Positions 50,944 to 63,633 of a DNA stretch of 64,000 nt are shown here, piece by piece. Numbering within the stretch: position 1 is the first letter of the stretch; every line of letters starts with the position of its first letter. The notes beneath the pieces are model-generated. The model was not told the DNA's origin and searched no databases. It worked only from the letters and a program-made list of their open reading frames with translations. The translations under genes and the position numbers were made by a program. The stretch is from NCBI GenBank assembly GCA_034769895.1, contig CM068372.1:238538343-238602342 (forward strand), read 5' to 3'. The DNA comes from Magicicada septendecula (lineage: Eukaryota; Arthropoda; Insecta; Hemiptera; Cicadidae).

Positions 50944-53439
50944 GTAGAACCTATAGATTCGTAGATATAGATGTGTGTTGGTTGTATGTGTATTGATTGT
51001 AGATACGCTCCGGTATCCATAACAATATTGTATAGTAAAATTTCCAAAAATGTAATTATTATTAGCGGTTTGATTGTTATTAATAATTGTGTGGGTATTG
51101 CTGTTTAAATCTTTTAATTTAAAAAGTATTTTCGCAGTCCGCTGATCACCTCCTCACTTACCATATGTGGATATTACTGTTCTGTTGGGTGACTGCTTCA
51201 GCTGTAACATACACTCTACACATACAAGGGGATATTCTATTTGAATATCATACGTGATAAGCATGCACAATAAAATAAAACTGAATTATGATTTGAATTA
51301 TAAGGAATATTCAAATTCTGCCGCCACCTTTTGATAGAACTAGCTATTAAAACTAAACTATTTTAATTTTGAAATTAAACACTTTCCACTGGTAAAAAAA
51401 ATATTGAGGTTTATTAACAGTTTCGGAATGCTATTAAATCTTTTAAAATCAGCAATCAATCACTAATAGTTTTACAGAAAAATAATTATTATGAACAATT
51501 TTAAAAAGAAACTCTTCTTAACCTCAACGCTGGTAACACTGTAGGTTAATACAATAATTTTATTTAGAGAGGTTATGTCCTCTTTACATAGTTAAATTAC
51601 CAAGTTCCTGTGATCTTTGAAGTGACATGATGCCAGATACAAGATGTGGTGTTTTATAACAATATTTAATAAAGAATTAATAGAAAACAAACAAACAAAT
51701 ATAAAATTGAAAGTCGGTACCATATAATCGATAACTATCGTATTATCGTACGCGGGATTCAGTACACAGTAGTTACTTTAATAAACACGTGCGTTGATTT
51801 GCACTGCTAAAAATTACTATTATTATTTAATAGTTGGCTATAGGAATTATTTATTGACAAGAGAAAAAGTTTATAATAAAAAAACTCTTGTGATAGCTTT
51901 CATTTGGTTTGTATTACTTGAGAACAGACTTATGAAAAAAAAGGTGACAAGTTGTTGTTATTATTTCTAGGTTATCTAATAACGTAAGTAGTTATTAGGG
52001 TTAAATATATTATTCATTGATTTCTTATTAATCTAAACATATATATACTATTCATAATACTTCTGATGCGTAACTATCAGTTAATTTGAATGATTTTTTC
52101 GCAAAAAATAACAATATTTATTTTCATTAGTCAAATCAAAAACGACATGAGTCAATTGAGCGACTATTGCGACACTCATATTTTGTAATATTTAAATTAA
52201 TCTTGACTCCTTTAATTATGATAAATAGTAAAAACATTTATTTCTTAAGTTAATAAATGCGAAATAATTCCTTCATCAATTCTGATAACTTTCATCAGAA
52301 TTGCTACACTTCGATACTACTGATTAGAGTAGTATCCAAACAATCATTTACAGAAATTATTATTTCTGTTTTATTTTTTAAATAATGAAAATATAGTACT
52401 CCCTGGTTTTTTATCAACACAAAACTCGAAAATACGACCGATATTATACACTGGTCGTATTTTATTATTATATTCACTCCGCACTGTACACTCGTTAATT
52501 GTTTGTTATGTGTAGGTTAGGCGTGTGTAGTATGACTCATGTATATGTGTCGCGCACAATTCAAATAAAACTTCTTCATCGATTTTGTCCGTCGAATTAT
52601 GCGTGTTGACTCCTTGATGATTGAAAGATGACTGTCTCGCTTCTCCTAAGCGTCTCTGGCTTGTCTGCCGGTTTTCATTCATTTGATTGGTTAAATTCTT
52701 CGAACTCTCCGACCCAAAACACCTTGATTTAGTAAAACTTTTAATTTATTACCAATTTCGTATATGGGTTGGAGTCTAAAGTGACGTAAACGCCGATGCA
52801 CAAAATGATTAAAAAGTTTATAATCGTTATAACTTTCTTATTAGTTGTCATATTGTTGAATGGTTGGTGTCAATAAATCGCGGACATCCTGGGCTTTAAA
52901 TAAAGTCCAAACAAGAATGAAATCCGTCCATTATTAACTTACTACAACGATTTCACAAATTTTTATGGTGAATCTTAAAATTAATAAGTTTATTTCACCA
53001 AATCTTATCTAATTACACAATAACACTTCTGATTAAACGTTTTGAGTCCATTTCTCAATTGCTTAATACAAAAATTTGGGAGTAATTATTATTCAAACGA
53101 TGTTTGATAATGGCGTCTCAAGCGTCCATATTCGATTATTTATAATCGCCCTTAATACTATTATTCCTTATCTAATAACATTTGTTTTGTATTCTAGTAA
53201 TAATAAAAACTTTTATTTACATTGGTTTACACTTTAGTATATGCACAATGTTGTGTTTCATATACTAGTAGTCTTATCTAACTACCTTCCGATCTCTTTT
53301 CTTTAAATTGTCACTTTGTTTGTGTTTTTCTACATAAGGTATCTAATGTTGAAAATGCAAATAGTGTACCACTATAGTACCTAGTTCATTTAATATATTT
53401 GTTAGCTTTTAGCTATCTGAAAACCCTTCAATTCCTAGT

Positions 53440-53830
53440 ATTGGGTTTGTTTACATCAGGTCATGACATGGCAGTCAGTTATTTTTTAATAAATCAATAA
53501 CTAAATTGTTATTATTATATTTGACATAGATTCTCAAAGTAGTATCAGATACCCTTCTGATTACTGATAACATTTTTATTTACCTTTGAACAAGTTTGGA
53601 TGGTGCATTTTGCTTAAATAACTTGCTACATAGTGTTTGTTTACATTCGGATTCCACCATCATGGTCATTTAGTTTTCAATAATTTGTCTATAAAATTAC
53701 TATTCTTATGCTTATGATCTGTTCTCATAGTAGTACCAGATGTTTTTCTAACTACTGGTAATACTTTCAGTGATCTTTGTACAAGTTTTAATAATGTATT
53801 TTGCTTAACTAATTTGTTACATTGGGTTCC
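53440..53830. repeat. Imperfect tandem repeat, about 190-bp period, two units
   Basis: Unit 1 includes agtagtatcagatacccttc, acaagtttggatg and attttgcttaaataac. Unit 2 has agtagtaccagatg, acaagttttaataatg and attttgcttaactaat in the same order. Both are followed by a 'gtttgtttacat'-like or 'gggttcc' edge. Divergence suggests age. Confidence 0.6.
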
Positions 53831-54925
53831 CTTTCATCTAGCTTTGTGCTATCATATTTAATCTGCTTTATGTGCAGTGTATTTCAATATAAGACATTAT
53901 TTATTAGCGTGCATCATTATTTATAATGAATCTTTGATTGACACAATTGTTGATGGTTGTTTGGTTTAATTAACATATGTGATTTTTTGTTTTATAGGTG
54001 CATTTCCTATGGGGTTATGTATCAATGTACAACATATTCTTATGCAGCATTTGCTACTACTATTATGACTTCATTATGGTATTCTATTACAATGGTTTAA
54101 TTGTTGATTATTACACATGTTTACACTATTTCTTCTAAACAATAATACAAATATTCTTGAACTAATGATAATACATTTCTTGTTATGGTTTGTACCTAAT
54201 TTCTTTTACATTGTTGTTTGATACTTAACAAACTAGTTTGTTTGTTATTATTTTTTCTGGCCTTTCTTTGTATTGTATTCTGTTTTGCCGTGGCATTCAG
54301 TTACATTTCTTTTAAAATTTACCATGGTTTTTATTATCAGGTTCTATGAACAATGATTTGACTGTTCTATCTTACATTTCTTGGTGGTCTTATGATTATC
54401 TATTTGGATTACAATCTTCATTAAATTAGTCACACTAACTGTCTGTGTATTTTTGACTATTTAATCTTTGATGTTTCCACTATGAAGGTAACACATTTTC
54501 TTCTGTTATAAACCTTATCACTTGAATTGTCTGTGGGGTTTATTAGGTTAAAATTGGTTAACTGGTCACAGGTTCTCACACTTACATTAAGTATTCACTA
54601 TTACTGTTTGTGATTTCTTAAATATGTTAAACACTGTTTCTTCATAGTTGACAATCGCTATTCTTCTTCCGGTTACTAGTATTGTCTCTAGTATACTTGG
54701 TGAATGGTGATTTCTTGTATTGTCTATTCATTTTCTTCTCTCTTCATGTCATGTTTCCTTGTCCTTCTTCTTCCTTTCTTCTTTAGGTTTAAACGTCTTC
54801 TTCAATATTTCCATTGTAGTAGTCGTTGTTTCATAATATTTATATTTGTAAATATATTGGTTTGTCTGCCTTCATTGTGGTTGCTCTTGAGTTGTCTCTT
54901 CTTTTTATTTTATATAGTCATTTTA

Positions 54926-55013
54926 TTGGTTCCCCTCACTGTTGGAATCCTGTTGTCTTCTTCTTCATTTTATTGTTTTGTTGGTTCCCCTCACTGTTGG
55001 AATCCTATTGGGC
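54926..55013. repeat. Short direct repeat, 55-bp period
   Basis: ttggttcccctcactgttgg followed by aatcct occurs at 54926 and again at 54981 without mismatch. Confidence 0.85.
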
Positions 55014-55970
55014 CTGGTTTCTAACATTTTATTTTGGCTCATGGTCATTTTCTTTCTCTATTTTGTGTACGATGCTGCTATGTTACACTTCCTTCTTCTT
55101 TGTTGGAATTTTACACTAATATATCTGTAGATACACACTTTTTGTTTACATAATTTTACTTACTTAGAAATATTTTCATGCTTTCCCGTCACTTGACGTA
55201 ATAATTGCTTACTTTATGTAACTACGAAATTTGGTAACGTCACAATATATATATACAATTATTTAAAAATGCGAGCATATGCAGTATTATAAATACACTA
55301 GTAAAGTTAGTCACAAGATTCCTAAACAGAACGTACATTTTAATAATTCCTGTATAGTTCAGATTAACCGAGTGATTCGGATACTCAATGTTTATTTACA
55401 GATGCAATGCATATGTTCTAAAGTAACAAGTTGCTTCTACCCATTACTCCTATAGATAGATTCTGTTCGTTTGTTGCAACATATCCTTCTTATTGGTGAA
55501 TCTAGTTTTTTGAACAGACTTAAACATAACGAATTTCAAGATTACTACAAAACGTATTCCTTCCTTGGAATATCGAACGTAATAATTAAATGTTTTAAAA
55601 ATAAGGCTTAAGAAAACTTCTGGTGAACTTTAACTTTTGTTCTGTGATAAACGCTACTGTTAAGCTTACCAAGTAAACACATTCTATGAGATTAATATTT
55701 TGTAAAATATTATTTCAAGTTTACATGATAATAATTAATCGTTAAATTATTTTGATTTCAGTTGAACTCATTCGGCAACTTTTTATTTCTTTCATCTGTA
55801 AATCGAATTACAGAGCGTAGCATTATTGACTTTATAGTGCGGTACTCGTGAAGATAGTTTTGTATAAAATAAGATTGAATATCTGGCTTGAGTGTTTATA
55901 CAAATCGTACATAAAGCATTTATTTACATGACACAAAGTAACTGGTTGTTTTCGTAATTTCAGTTAATAT

Positions 55971-56601
55971 TGTTACGGCAATTACGTAACGCTCTCGACA
56001 TTAGCCGAGCAGGTGCAGCGTCTCGGTCAAGGCCGTGCACTAACGTACACTCCACGCTGTTCGAGAGCGTCATTCTACACATTAGCCGAGCAGGTGCAGC
56101 GTCTCGGTCAAGGCCGTGCACACACGTACACTCCAGGCTGTTTGAGCACTTGTAACTAAGCAAATTATATCTGCACGTCGCCAAAAGAGTGGAAAATTAT
56201 TCTGGAACTTCTGCGGGCTATATATAGGCAACAGCGACCGGCTTACTTAGTTAATTACACCTGGGGATATTGTGGAGTGCGGATCAAGTGAGTGTTGCGG
56301 ATTAGTGAAAAGTGGCTAGTGTGTTGTAATTAGAGCGGAACTCTAATCATTGACATTATTGCGTGTGGACAAATTTAACTTGAATTATATTGTATGAGAG
56401 TACGTTGTTGATTTCAAATTGTTATTTGGGACTAATTAAAGCTGGTAATTAGTGACTTCATTGGTGTCTATTTTGTTTCCACTGTACAATACGACGATCC
56501 GTATGGCAGTGATTACGACAGTGAGACAGCCGTAAGAATATATTTATACTTCCTGCAACCGCAGTAAGTTTACATCATACTATAGTCTATAGTTCGAATC
56601 A
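55971..56601 (+). repeat. Solo-LTR-like segment
   Basis: Starts TGTTACGGCAATTACG at 55971. An upstream region with an 81-bp tandem duplication comes first, then a TATA-like box (gctatatatagg, 56217), a transcribed-looking region and a polyadenylation-like aattaaa (56436) followed by GT-rich sequence. Two right edges are possible: TGTACA at 56488, or CGAATCA at 56601 followed by atat, which equals the four bases before 55971. No internal domains adjoin it, so it would be a solo LTR, perhaps Gypsy-like. It could instead be a host promoter. Treated as a fossil. Confidence 0.4.
55998..56150 (+). repeat. 81-bp tandem duplication, GC-rich
   Basis: The unit starting acattagccgagcaggtgca and containing tctcggtcaaggccgtgca is present twice with few differences. 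In an LTR this would be a duplicated upstream regulatory block. Confidence 0.9.
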
Positions 56602-57640
56602 ATATAATTACCTAGCTATGATGCGCAGCTTTGCTTCTCAGATGCTATGTTGTGGCTCAAACATAGATTTTTCCTATAATAAATTTCTTTCCCGCACTAT
56701 ATTTCGGTTCAACATACACTTTTTTGTTAGTTTTAATACCAAACGTTTTTTACCGTACAACGGTGAGGTATTCTCAGTGGCTTATCGTAGTATGAGCGGA
56801 ACGTTTGGTGTTAAAAGTAATAAAAAGCCGTGTGTTGAACCGAAATATAGTGTTTTTATTATTAACGAAGACCATGAAACTTTACCAGCAAGATTACAAA
56901 TATTTTCTGTTCCGTCAGATTTGCAGCCCCCAATTTCTCGACACGGAAAATGAAACCACCATGATACACTTTTTATCAGTGGCGTTGAAATTTGACGTAC
57001 GTCACACGTTAGTTTCAGTTCTGTTCTGTAACAAAATTGTGAGGTAAGTTTTGACAATATAAGCAACGCCTCGAATCAGGCAAGTAAAACGCATATAATA
57101 AGTATTTAATTCACTGGTAAACAGGGTGTAACGTTTGAGCAAGCGAAAACCTATTCCATTCACGCAAGGAACTTACCATATTTTTCACCAGCATTACTGT
57201 AAATAATTAATTTTTTCATCTTCGCCCGCTACAGATGAGAGGTTCTCAGTCTCTAAAAAAGGTTTCAGCAGAGTACGTCTGTGCTACTTGCCGTAATTTT
57301 CCACGCAGCGTCTCACTAGCAAACTGAATTCTTTTTCAACGTCTACAATTTACTTTGCAACACGTTTCCGTCACAGATTTAATCTACTAGCTTTTTTTAT
57401 GCCTTTTGGACTCGTCCATTCCATTCTGGCAGCATTCCATCCAACTTCGCCATACGTTAGTTCGAGATTTTCTTATGATACAGTGTTCTTCCTGCTTCTC
57501 CAGACTTCCCTTTTCTTTCATAATACTAATACGTACCATTTAGAAGCTCACCAATACGGATAAAATATGTAACATTAAACATGTAAATATGTAACAAAAC
57601 GCGTCGGTTGTTTGATTTACAATTTTCTGACCTATTGGGA
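56602..57640. other. Spacer, nothing recognised
   Basis: The ORF at 56618-56953 (+, 111 codons) and its overlapping frames have no recognisable domain, signal or splice context. Confidence 0.35.
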
Positions 57641-57644
57641 TATG

Positions 57645-57720
57645 GTTCAAAGTAGTATTTGTTAACAAACGTTTCGACTTCAGACGCGACAGTCATCTTC
57701 GGTGGCGCGAACTACGGCGC
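57645..57720 (-). mobile_element. Penelope-tail-like fragment, degenerate
   Basis: On the minus strand AAGATGACT, an AGTC-closing stem, GAAACGTTTG and a self-complementary TTTGTTAACAAA follow the order of the hammerhead-like tails at 31.6 and 34.7 kb. The CTGATGA box is altered. Weak similarity only. Confidence 0.3.
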
Positions 57721-59062
57721 TACATCCTGGAAACGTTAAATTCGGTTAACACCGGCCGTGAAAGCCTATATAAACTATAGCACTGCGTAGTTGTTATGTT
57801 TTTAGCTCTTAAAAGTAGCTTCCCTGGCTGAGATAATTGTCAGAATTGTACGAATAAATTAATTTTTAATACAAGACTTTGTTAATAATTTCACAATATT
57901 CTACACTTTTTTAACGGCTAACAGGATATCACAAAACAGGAGTTACATTTACAGATTTTTAAGGGAATCTAATTTTTATAAATGATTCGTCTGTTGTAAT
58001 ATTTTCCGTGCTTATGAGACTATGACTGATCTAAAGACTGTTTCTCCGTCTAAAGAGACTGGAGAAGGGGGGGATGATATTCTCGTTCACTCCTTCGTCA
58101 TAGATGCTTCCCTAATTGAAGAGTTCTGGAAATGGTATTAACTCCAGGATTCCTAACCGTGTTTTTGGTCCACACCCTTCTGCAGATTATTCTTTCCTAA
58201 ATGATTCATAGAGTTACCTGTTTGGGAGTTCGTACTGATTCTCAAGGAGATATTCAGCGTATACTTTTGGTCTTCATTGAGAAAAAGGCGTTCTTCTGCG
58301 AGTGAAAACAAAAGAAGTCGCCCTCCGAACTCCCGAGCGGGGTAGCTGTAAAAAAAGGAGGTCTAATGTAGACAATAGACGCAGACATGTCTATGAACGA
58401 AGGGCTACAAACGTTATGTGTAAGCGAGTGCGACAGGTATTGTGTGGCGTGCTAGTTTAGATTTAGCAGTAGGAAACATTGTTAGACGACCTACAAAAAG
58501 TCGCGTTGCTTGGAACCGCGTCATCTAATGGCTTCACGTAACACGAAAGTTAAACTGTAACATGGCGGAACAGTGATTGCCTCCGTTCTGTCGCAACACA
58601 GTACACATCGGATTCCGTAGTGTGCGATGCCCCTTATGCCCAACTATGTACGTGATAGAGTATTCATAGCAATAGGAGATATTTAGTGTCGCAAAGAATT
58701 CATTCTTACACCGTCGTCATAGTCGTACTACGTGTTGCTTTCGTTTTGATTCGGCAGTAATGGTTGTTTTATTGTACCGCTGCTCCGGTGAATGTGAAAG
58801 TGAAAGCAGAACGATTTTAATTGTATGCCGCGTTTTATCTTCTTATCTCTTCCTTTCTGTTGGAAACACACGTTATCATTACTGTATAATATACTAATTT
58901 AACTATTACACGTAGTATATTAGCGTGTAACTCGCACGTCTGTAAAACTGCTACATAGGCAGGCTGGGAGAGATCGTGTCGAGTGTCCGTCGACTTCCTT
59001 CCATGCGTCTGTCGCAACGCGTATTTAATGTTCTATTATTACACTTATTTGTTTTTAATAAT
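57721..59062. other. Spacer, nothing recognised
   Basis: Moderately GC-rich in 58260-58640. No motif, repeat or RNA gene identified. Confidence 0.4.
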
Positions 59063-60490
59063 ATTTCCATGTTCTGTAAAGAAATGGAAGTATGGTGATC
59101 GCGAAAAACATTGTGTTTGCGATAAGGGCTGATTCTTATTGTTTTTTTATTTATTATCAAAATACCCTTATACCATATTGGTGTCGGGTTACATCAATAT
59201 ATGATAAGTACATCAACTACACTCTATATACAAATTTTTTCCATCTTACTCTATCCATTGACAATGTCTTCGCTTCCCTCCAGCCCAAGCCTCTTTCTCT
59301 CAAAATGTTTCCCATCATTCCATCCCAAGTCAGTCGCGGTCTTCCTCACTTCTTTCTCCCCCCTGATTTTGCCTCCCAAACCTGTTTTACCATTCTATCA
59401 CTATTGATTCTTATTGTACTACCCTCAAAACATGAAGAAAAGTAATTTTCCGAAAAGTGTGTGTGCGTGCGTATGTCAGTGTTTGTAATTTTTTTATGGC
59501 GAACGATAACTGCCGCAAATCCGAACAGAAACAAATAATTTTTTTGTTTTGTGCCCCAGTTGTAGAGGACTCGAGGCGAAGATTCGTTAAGGGGAGGGGG
59601 TAGTTTACCTGAAACGCGTTACGTTTTAGCAAGAGTGAAGTACTTAATTTTGATAAATAAAGTATCCTGAAAAGAAGGTCATAATAATCCGATGTAGAAA
59701 TGTAAATGAAATATCTATAAATGAAAAGGGTAGTTGAATGGGGAGGGAGTAATTTTCTATAAATGAAAATGATAGTTGAAATGGGAGGGGTAATTTTTTG
59801 AAAATTACCTTTCTGATGTCGAATAAACTACTTCATTTTGAAGGATAAGATACCTTAGTAATTACATATAATGAAACTATTAGCCTACTCAATAAAAGTG
59901 TAAATATCTAAAACTGGTTTTCGGTTAAGGAGGAGGGGTAATTTACCTGCATTGTTTTGTGTTTTAACAAGAGTAAAGTACCTAGTTTTGATAAATAAGT
60001 GCCAAGAAAATAAAGTCATATTAATCCACAGTAAAATGGCAAATGAGATATCTATAAATGGAGAGGGAAGTCTAAGGGGGTGGAGGTGATTTTTTGAAAA
60101 TCACTTTGCTGGTATCAAGTATAAAGTATGAGTACATAATTTTGAAGGATAAGATACCTTAGCAATTACATATGATAAAACTATTACTCTATGAAAGTGT
60201 AAATATCATTAATGGTGGGTACCGGTGATATTATCTGCATAGTTCAGTTTATTTATGAGAATAAAGTACCTAATTTTTATAGATAAAATGACTCAAAATA
60301 ACATTATATTAAACTACTACCCCGTAATTACAAAACATCTATAAATAGTGAAAATAGTTTGAGGGTGGGGGATATTTTTTTAGAAATTATCGAACCGAAT
60401 TCAAGTAAATGATTTTAATGATCTTAAGTAATGAAGTAAATGTTTAAGTAATGCTCTTACAACACATAAGTCATGTTGGTTCTCCATACC
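59063..60490 (+). mobile_element. HINE/DINE-1-like element, most complete short form
   Basis: 5' end ATTTCCATGTTC at 59063, conserved head block, GT microsatellite at 59458-59485, one central unit (59500-59640), then two related blocks. The blocks carry 'aaagtacttaattttgataa', 'gaaatatctataaatg' and 'gataagataccttag' (59640-59880 and 59950-60180), and a third partial block follows. The 3' hairpin GTTGGTTCTCCATACC ends at 60490. Without the 275-bp LINE insertion the element is about 1.15 kb. It defines the family order: head, microsatellite, central unit, second repeat set, tail. Confidence 0.7.
59143..59405 (-). mobile_element. 5'-truncated LINE insertion with 12-bp target duplication
   Basis: Flanked by gattcttattgt at 59131-59142 and again at 59406-59417. 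On the minus strand it carries the end of a LINE ORF: MVKQVWEAKSGGRKK, a stop, GRPRLTWDGMM, ERGLGWREAKTLS and MDRVRWKKFVYRV then stop, matching the usual 'GRPR.TW ... G.TW.EA..LA.DR.RW' terminus. A short 3' UTR and an A-rich tail adjoin the duplication. Insertion post-dates the HINE. One in-frame stop is seen. Confidence 0.8.
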
Positions 60491-60712
60491 GCTATTATGT
60501 AACATACACAAGCCACGAATTTAACGTAGTTAATTTATGTTGATAACACTGTTTTTACTTCCATGTTCCTTAAGGAAATGGAAGTATGGTGATGGCAAAA
60601 AAAATCGTGTTCGAGATTATTGCAGATTCTGATTGTACTACACTCAAAACATGAAAAAAAGTCATTTTTCGAAAAGTGTCTGTGTGTGTGTCTGTCTATA
60701 GATTTTTTTCTA

Positions 60713-61500
60713 TGGCAAACGATAACAGCCGCAAATTTTAAAAACAGAATCAAATAATTTTTTGCATGCAGCCCTGATTTGTAGAGTACTCAAGACGTAT
60801 TGTTTTTGGAGAAGATCGGTTAAGGGAAAGGGGTAGTTTACCTGCAACGGTTTTTTTTAATCAAGAGTAATTGTTTTCTATGTCAAACGATAACAGCCGC
60901 AAATTTAAACAGAATCTACTACTCTTTTGTATACAGCCCTGAATTAAAGAGTTCTCAAGATCTGTTGTTTTTGGTGAAGATCGGTTAAGGGAAAGAGGTA
61001 GTTTACCCGCAACGTTTTATGTTTTAAAAAGGGCATTTTCTATGGCAAACGATAACAGCCGCAAATTCAAACAGAATCAAATACTTTTTTGCATACAGCC
61101 CTGAATTGTAGAGTACTAAAGACCTATTGTTTTAGGAGAAGATCGGTTAAGGGAAAGGGGTAGTTTACTTGCAGCGTTTTTATATCAAGGGTAATTTTTT
61201 TTGGCAAGCGATAACAGCCGCAAATTCAAACAGAATCAAATAATGTTTTGCATACAGCCCTGAATTGTAGAGTTCTCAAGAACTTTTGGTTTTGGTGAAG
61301 ACCGGTTAAGGGAATAGAGTAGTTTACCTGCAACATTTTATGTTTTAACAAGGGTAATTTTTTCTATGACGAACGGTAACTGCCGCATATTCAAACAGAA
61401 TCAAATAATTTTTTGCATACATCCTTGAATTGTAGTGATCTCAAGGCCTTTTGATTTTGGTGAAGATCGGTTAAGGGGAAGGGGTAGTTTACCAGCAACC
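60713..61500 (+). repeat. Five-unit central tandem array, about 159-171 bp units
   Basis: Units start near 60714, 60885, 61044, 61209 and 61372, each with gataacagccgca or gtaactgccgca, a gattctgtttgaat complement, and gatcggttaagggaaagggg. The last unit resembles the single units of other copies most closely. Confidence 0.85.
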
Positions 61501-61733
61501 TTTTTCGTTTTAACAACAGTAAAGTACTTGAAAATTAATTTAAACTTTTTCAAACAATGGTAATTGTTAAAAATAAAATAATTTTGTTGCCAGGCAATAA
61601 AATTATAATTTTTTCATTTTAATGTAAATCATGTATGAGAAACAATATCGTTCGTGGCAGGCAAGCATATCTCAATTATGTAATGTTTACGTTTCCATTT
61701 TATTATTATGATTACTGCAATAAAAAGGCAGGG

Positions 61734-61734
<1 letters not shown>

Positions 61735-61816
<82 letters not shown>
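61735..61816. repeat. (AC)n core of HINE module, copy C
   Basis: About 82 bp of pure AC with the conserved module flanks. Confidence 0.95.
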
Positions 61817-61819
<3 letters not shown>

Positions 61820-62330
61820 TCGCGTTATTTCTGGTCTCACTCATGTTTATTTTCTTACATTTGCACGCTTTTTAAAAGGAAAGTGCCGAAACCCACACCA
61901 ACATAACGCTTGCAAGCCGAAAAATTGTCCAGCGTGGATAGCGATTTGCTTCCTGTGGATCGCTGGGCAGTGTAACTGCACGTGTTTACAGAGGAACGAT
62001 TCATAGACAGAATTTTCGTCTTTAGGGAATGAACCCTCTGCAAGATGCTGAGGGTCCATGAGTGACTTCGGAGCGCTCCTTCTTTTCCGCGTGTTTGTTC
62101 TGTGAAACGTACACTGTAGATTCGCAGCTTTACTCTAAGCAACGCTCAATAGGAAATGTTGAACATTTTTGTTCACGGTGTACCCTCATACACACTAAAC
62201 CTGCTCTGATGTTTTAATTACGGACATCATAATATTAAAACTTTGGAAACTTGAGCACTACTTAATGGAGATCAAACATTAACTTATACAAGCCATTAAT
62301 TTTATGTATATTTTTTATATATATTGTAGC

Positions 62331-63633
62331 ATGGCAGATAAGCCCATAAAAATGAATGGTAAAATGATCATAAAAAATAAGCTAATAACATTGTTAAATC
62401 CGAGAAAGCAAAATAAAATAAAGAATTAATTAAGAACCACCGTGGAATACAATCATTGATTAAAATAAAAGTTCATGTAAAATAAATGTTACAAGGAGTG
62501 ATGAATCATCAAAACCAATTTAAAAACTAAAAATGAGAAAAAAGGTAATACCCAGGTAGGATAGGAGTAGGTAAGGAAGAAACCCAGAAAATGACTAAAC
62601 CCACAACAAGAAAAGAAAATAATTGCAAGAAACAAGAAGAGTAGGTGAGGAAGAAACCTAAAACCTGATGACATCCACAAGAAGATGAAGGAAAGAATTT
62701 TATAAGAAACAAACAAGAAGAACAGAAGGGATCAATGAAGAAACAAGAACAAGACAGCATCCACAAGAAGAAGGAATGCTCTTATAAAAAAAAACCCAAA
62801 CCCCAAAATAAATATAATAACAATAAATAAAAGTATAACACAATATCAAATGTAAAAACCACATGTACAATAGATGTAAGCCAAAAAGTGTATAGAGTAA
62901 GAATTGAAAGTGAACCAATGTGAGATAATAATATAATACCAAAAAACAAATCTTCATTATATTCTATAAATAGATTTCTTGATTCTAGTAGAACTATATA
63001 ACTATTTAGAAATAAAATCAAGGAATAAATAGAGAATTAGTGCAAGTTTTAGTGTTATAGAAAATAAACCTTATGTTTCAATATTGATGTTCACAAACTG
63101 AGGAGATGATGAAATATTACAACTTTAAAGTGTTTTAATTTGTGTTCATGAATAATGTAAATAGAGTATTATCATGATCAATAATACATGTGTTTTTTGT
63201 AGATAACTGCCACTCTTTTTAAATAACATTCATTAGAATGAATAAAATAAAACAGAGCAGGCCATAATAAAAGTGAAGTGACAAGGTATCATTACCCCAA
63301 AAAACAGATGCAAACTGATAATCAAACCTAGTATAAGAAATATAGTATAAGATTGGGATAATTATGTTTGTTTATATAGAATAAGGTATTAGAAATAATT
63401 AAGTTTAAACATGTCAGAATCTAACATTCATTATTTATAATATTTCTTATGTATTTTCATTAATCAATAAGTATAAAATGTCTGATTTGAAAAGACAAAT
63501 GTTAATTTGATTTATATGTTATGTATTACTAGTATGAACCATATACTAATTGTTAACTTGTTAAAATAAGAAAATGTCAATTTATGTCACAATAGCAATG
63601 AAAGTCAGAGAGGGTATAAATCAATATGTATTA
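62331..63633. other. A-rich tract with loose repeats
   Basis: Strong A excess on the + strand. Loose repeats at 62560-62770 share gaggaagaaacc or gtaaggaagaaaccc, and catccacaagaag. The hydrophobic minus-strand ORFs (62489-63021) are composition artefacts. No gene. Confidence 0.5.

Larger units (their letters stand above)
50082..55970. other. AT-rich spacer with tandem repeats
   Basis: Contains (AT)n at 50897-50941, an imperfect two-copy repeat at 53440-53830, a short direct repeat at 54926-55013 and a T-rich tract from about 53160 to 55190 giving hydrophobic pseudo-ORFs (54704-55130). No gene was recognised. Confidence 0.5.
60557..62330 (+). mobile_element. HINE/DINE-1-like element, long form with five central units
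   Basis: Starts ACTTCCATGTTCC 67 bp after the previous copy's hairpin. It has the head block, GT/GTCT microsatellite (60677-60696), five central units, and the AC module up to about 62330. The module is nearly identical to 33780-34630. The 3' subterminal repeat and hairpin are not found, so it is 3'-incomplete or continues into unrelated A-rich DNA. Confidence 0.65.

Noticed and set aside
56618-56953. 111-codon ORF on the plus strand
   Set aside because: No recognisable domain, no splice or promoter support, and similar-length frames overlap on both strands.
58260-58640. GC-richer patch considered as a host exon cluster
   Set aside because: No open frame with paired splice signals and no recognisable protein similarity was seen.
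62489-63021. Overlapping hydrophobic ORFs rich in F, L, S and Y
   Set aside because: They arise from the A-rich + strand. Three frames overlap and no start context or domain is present. The same holds for 39870-40372 and 54704-55130.
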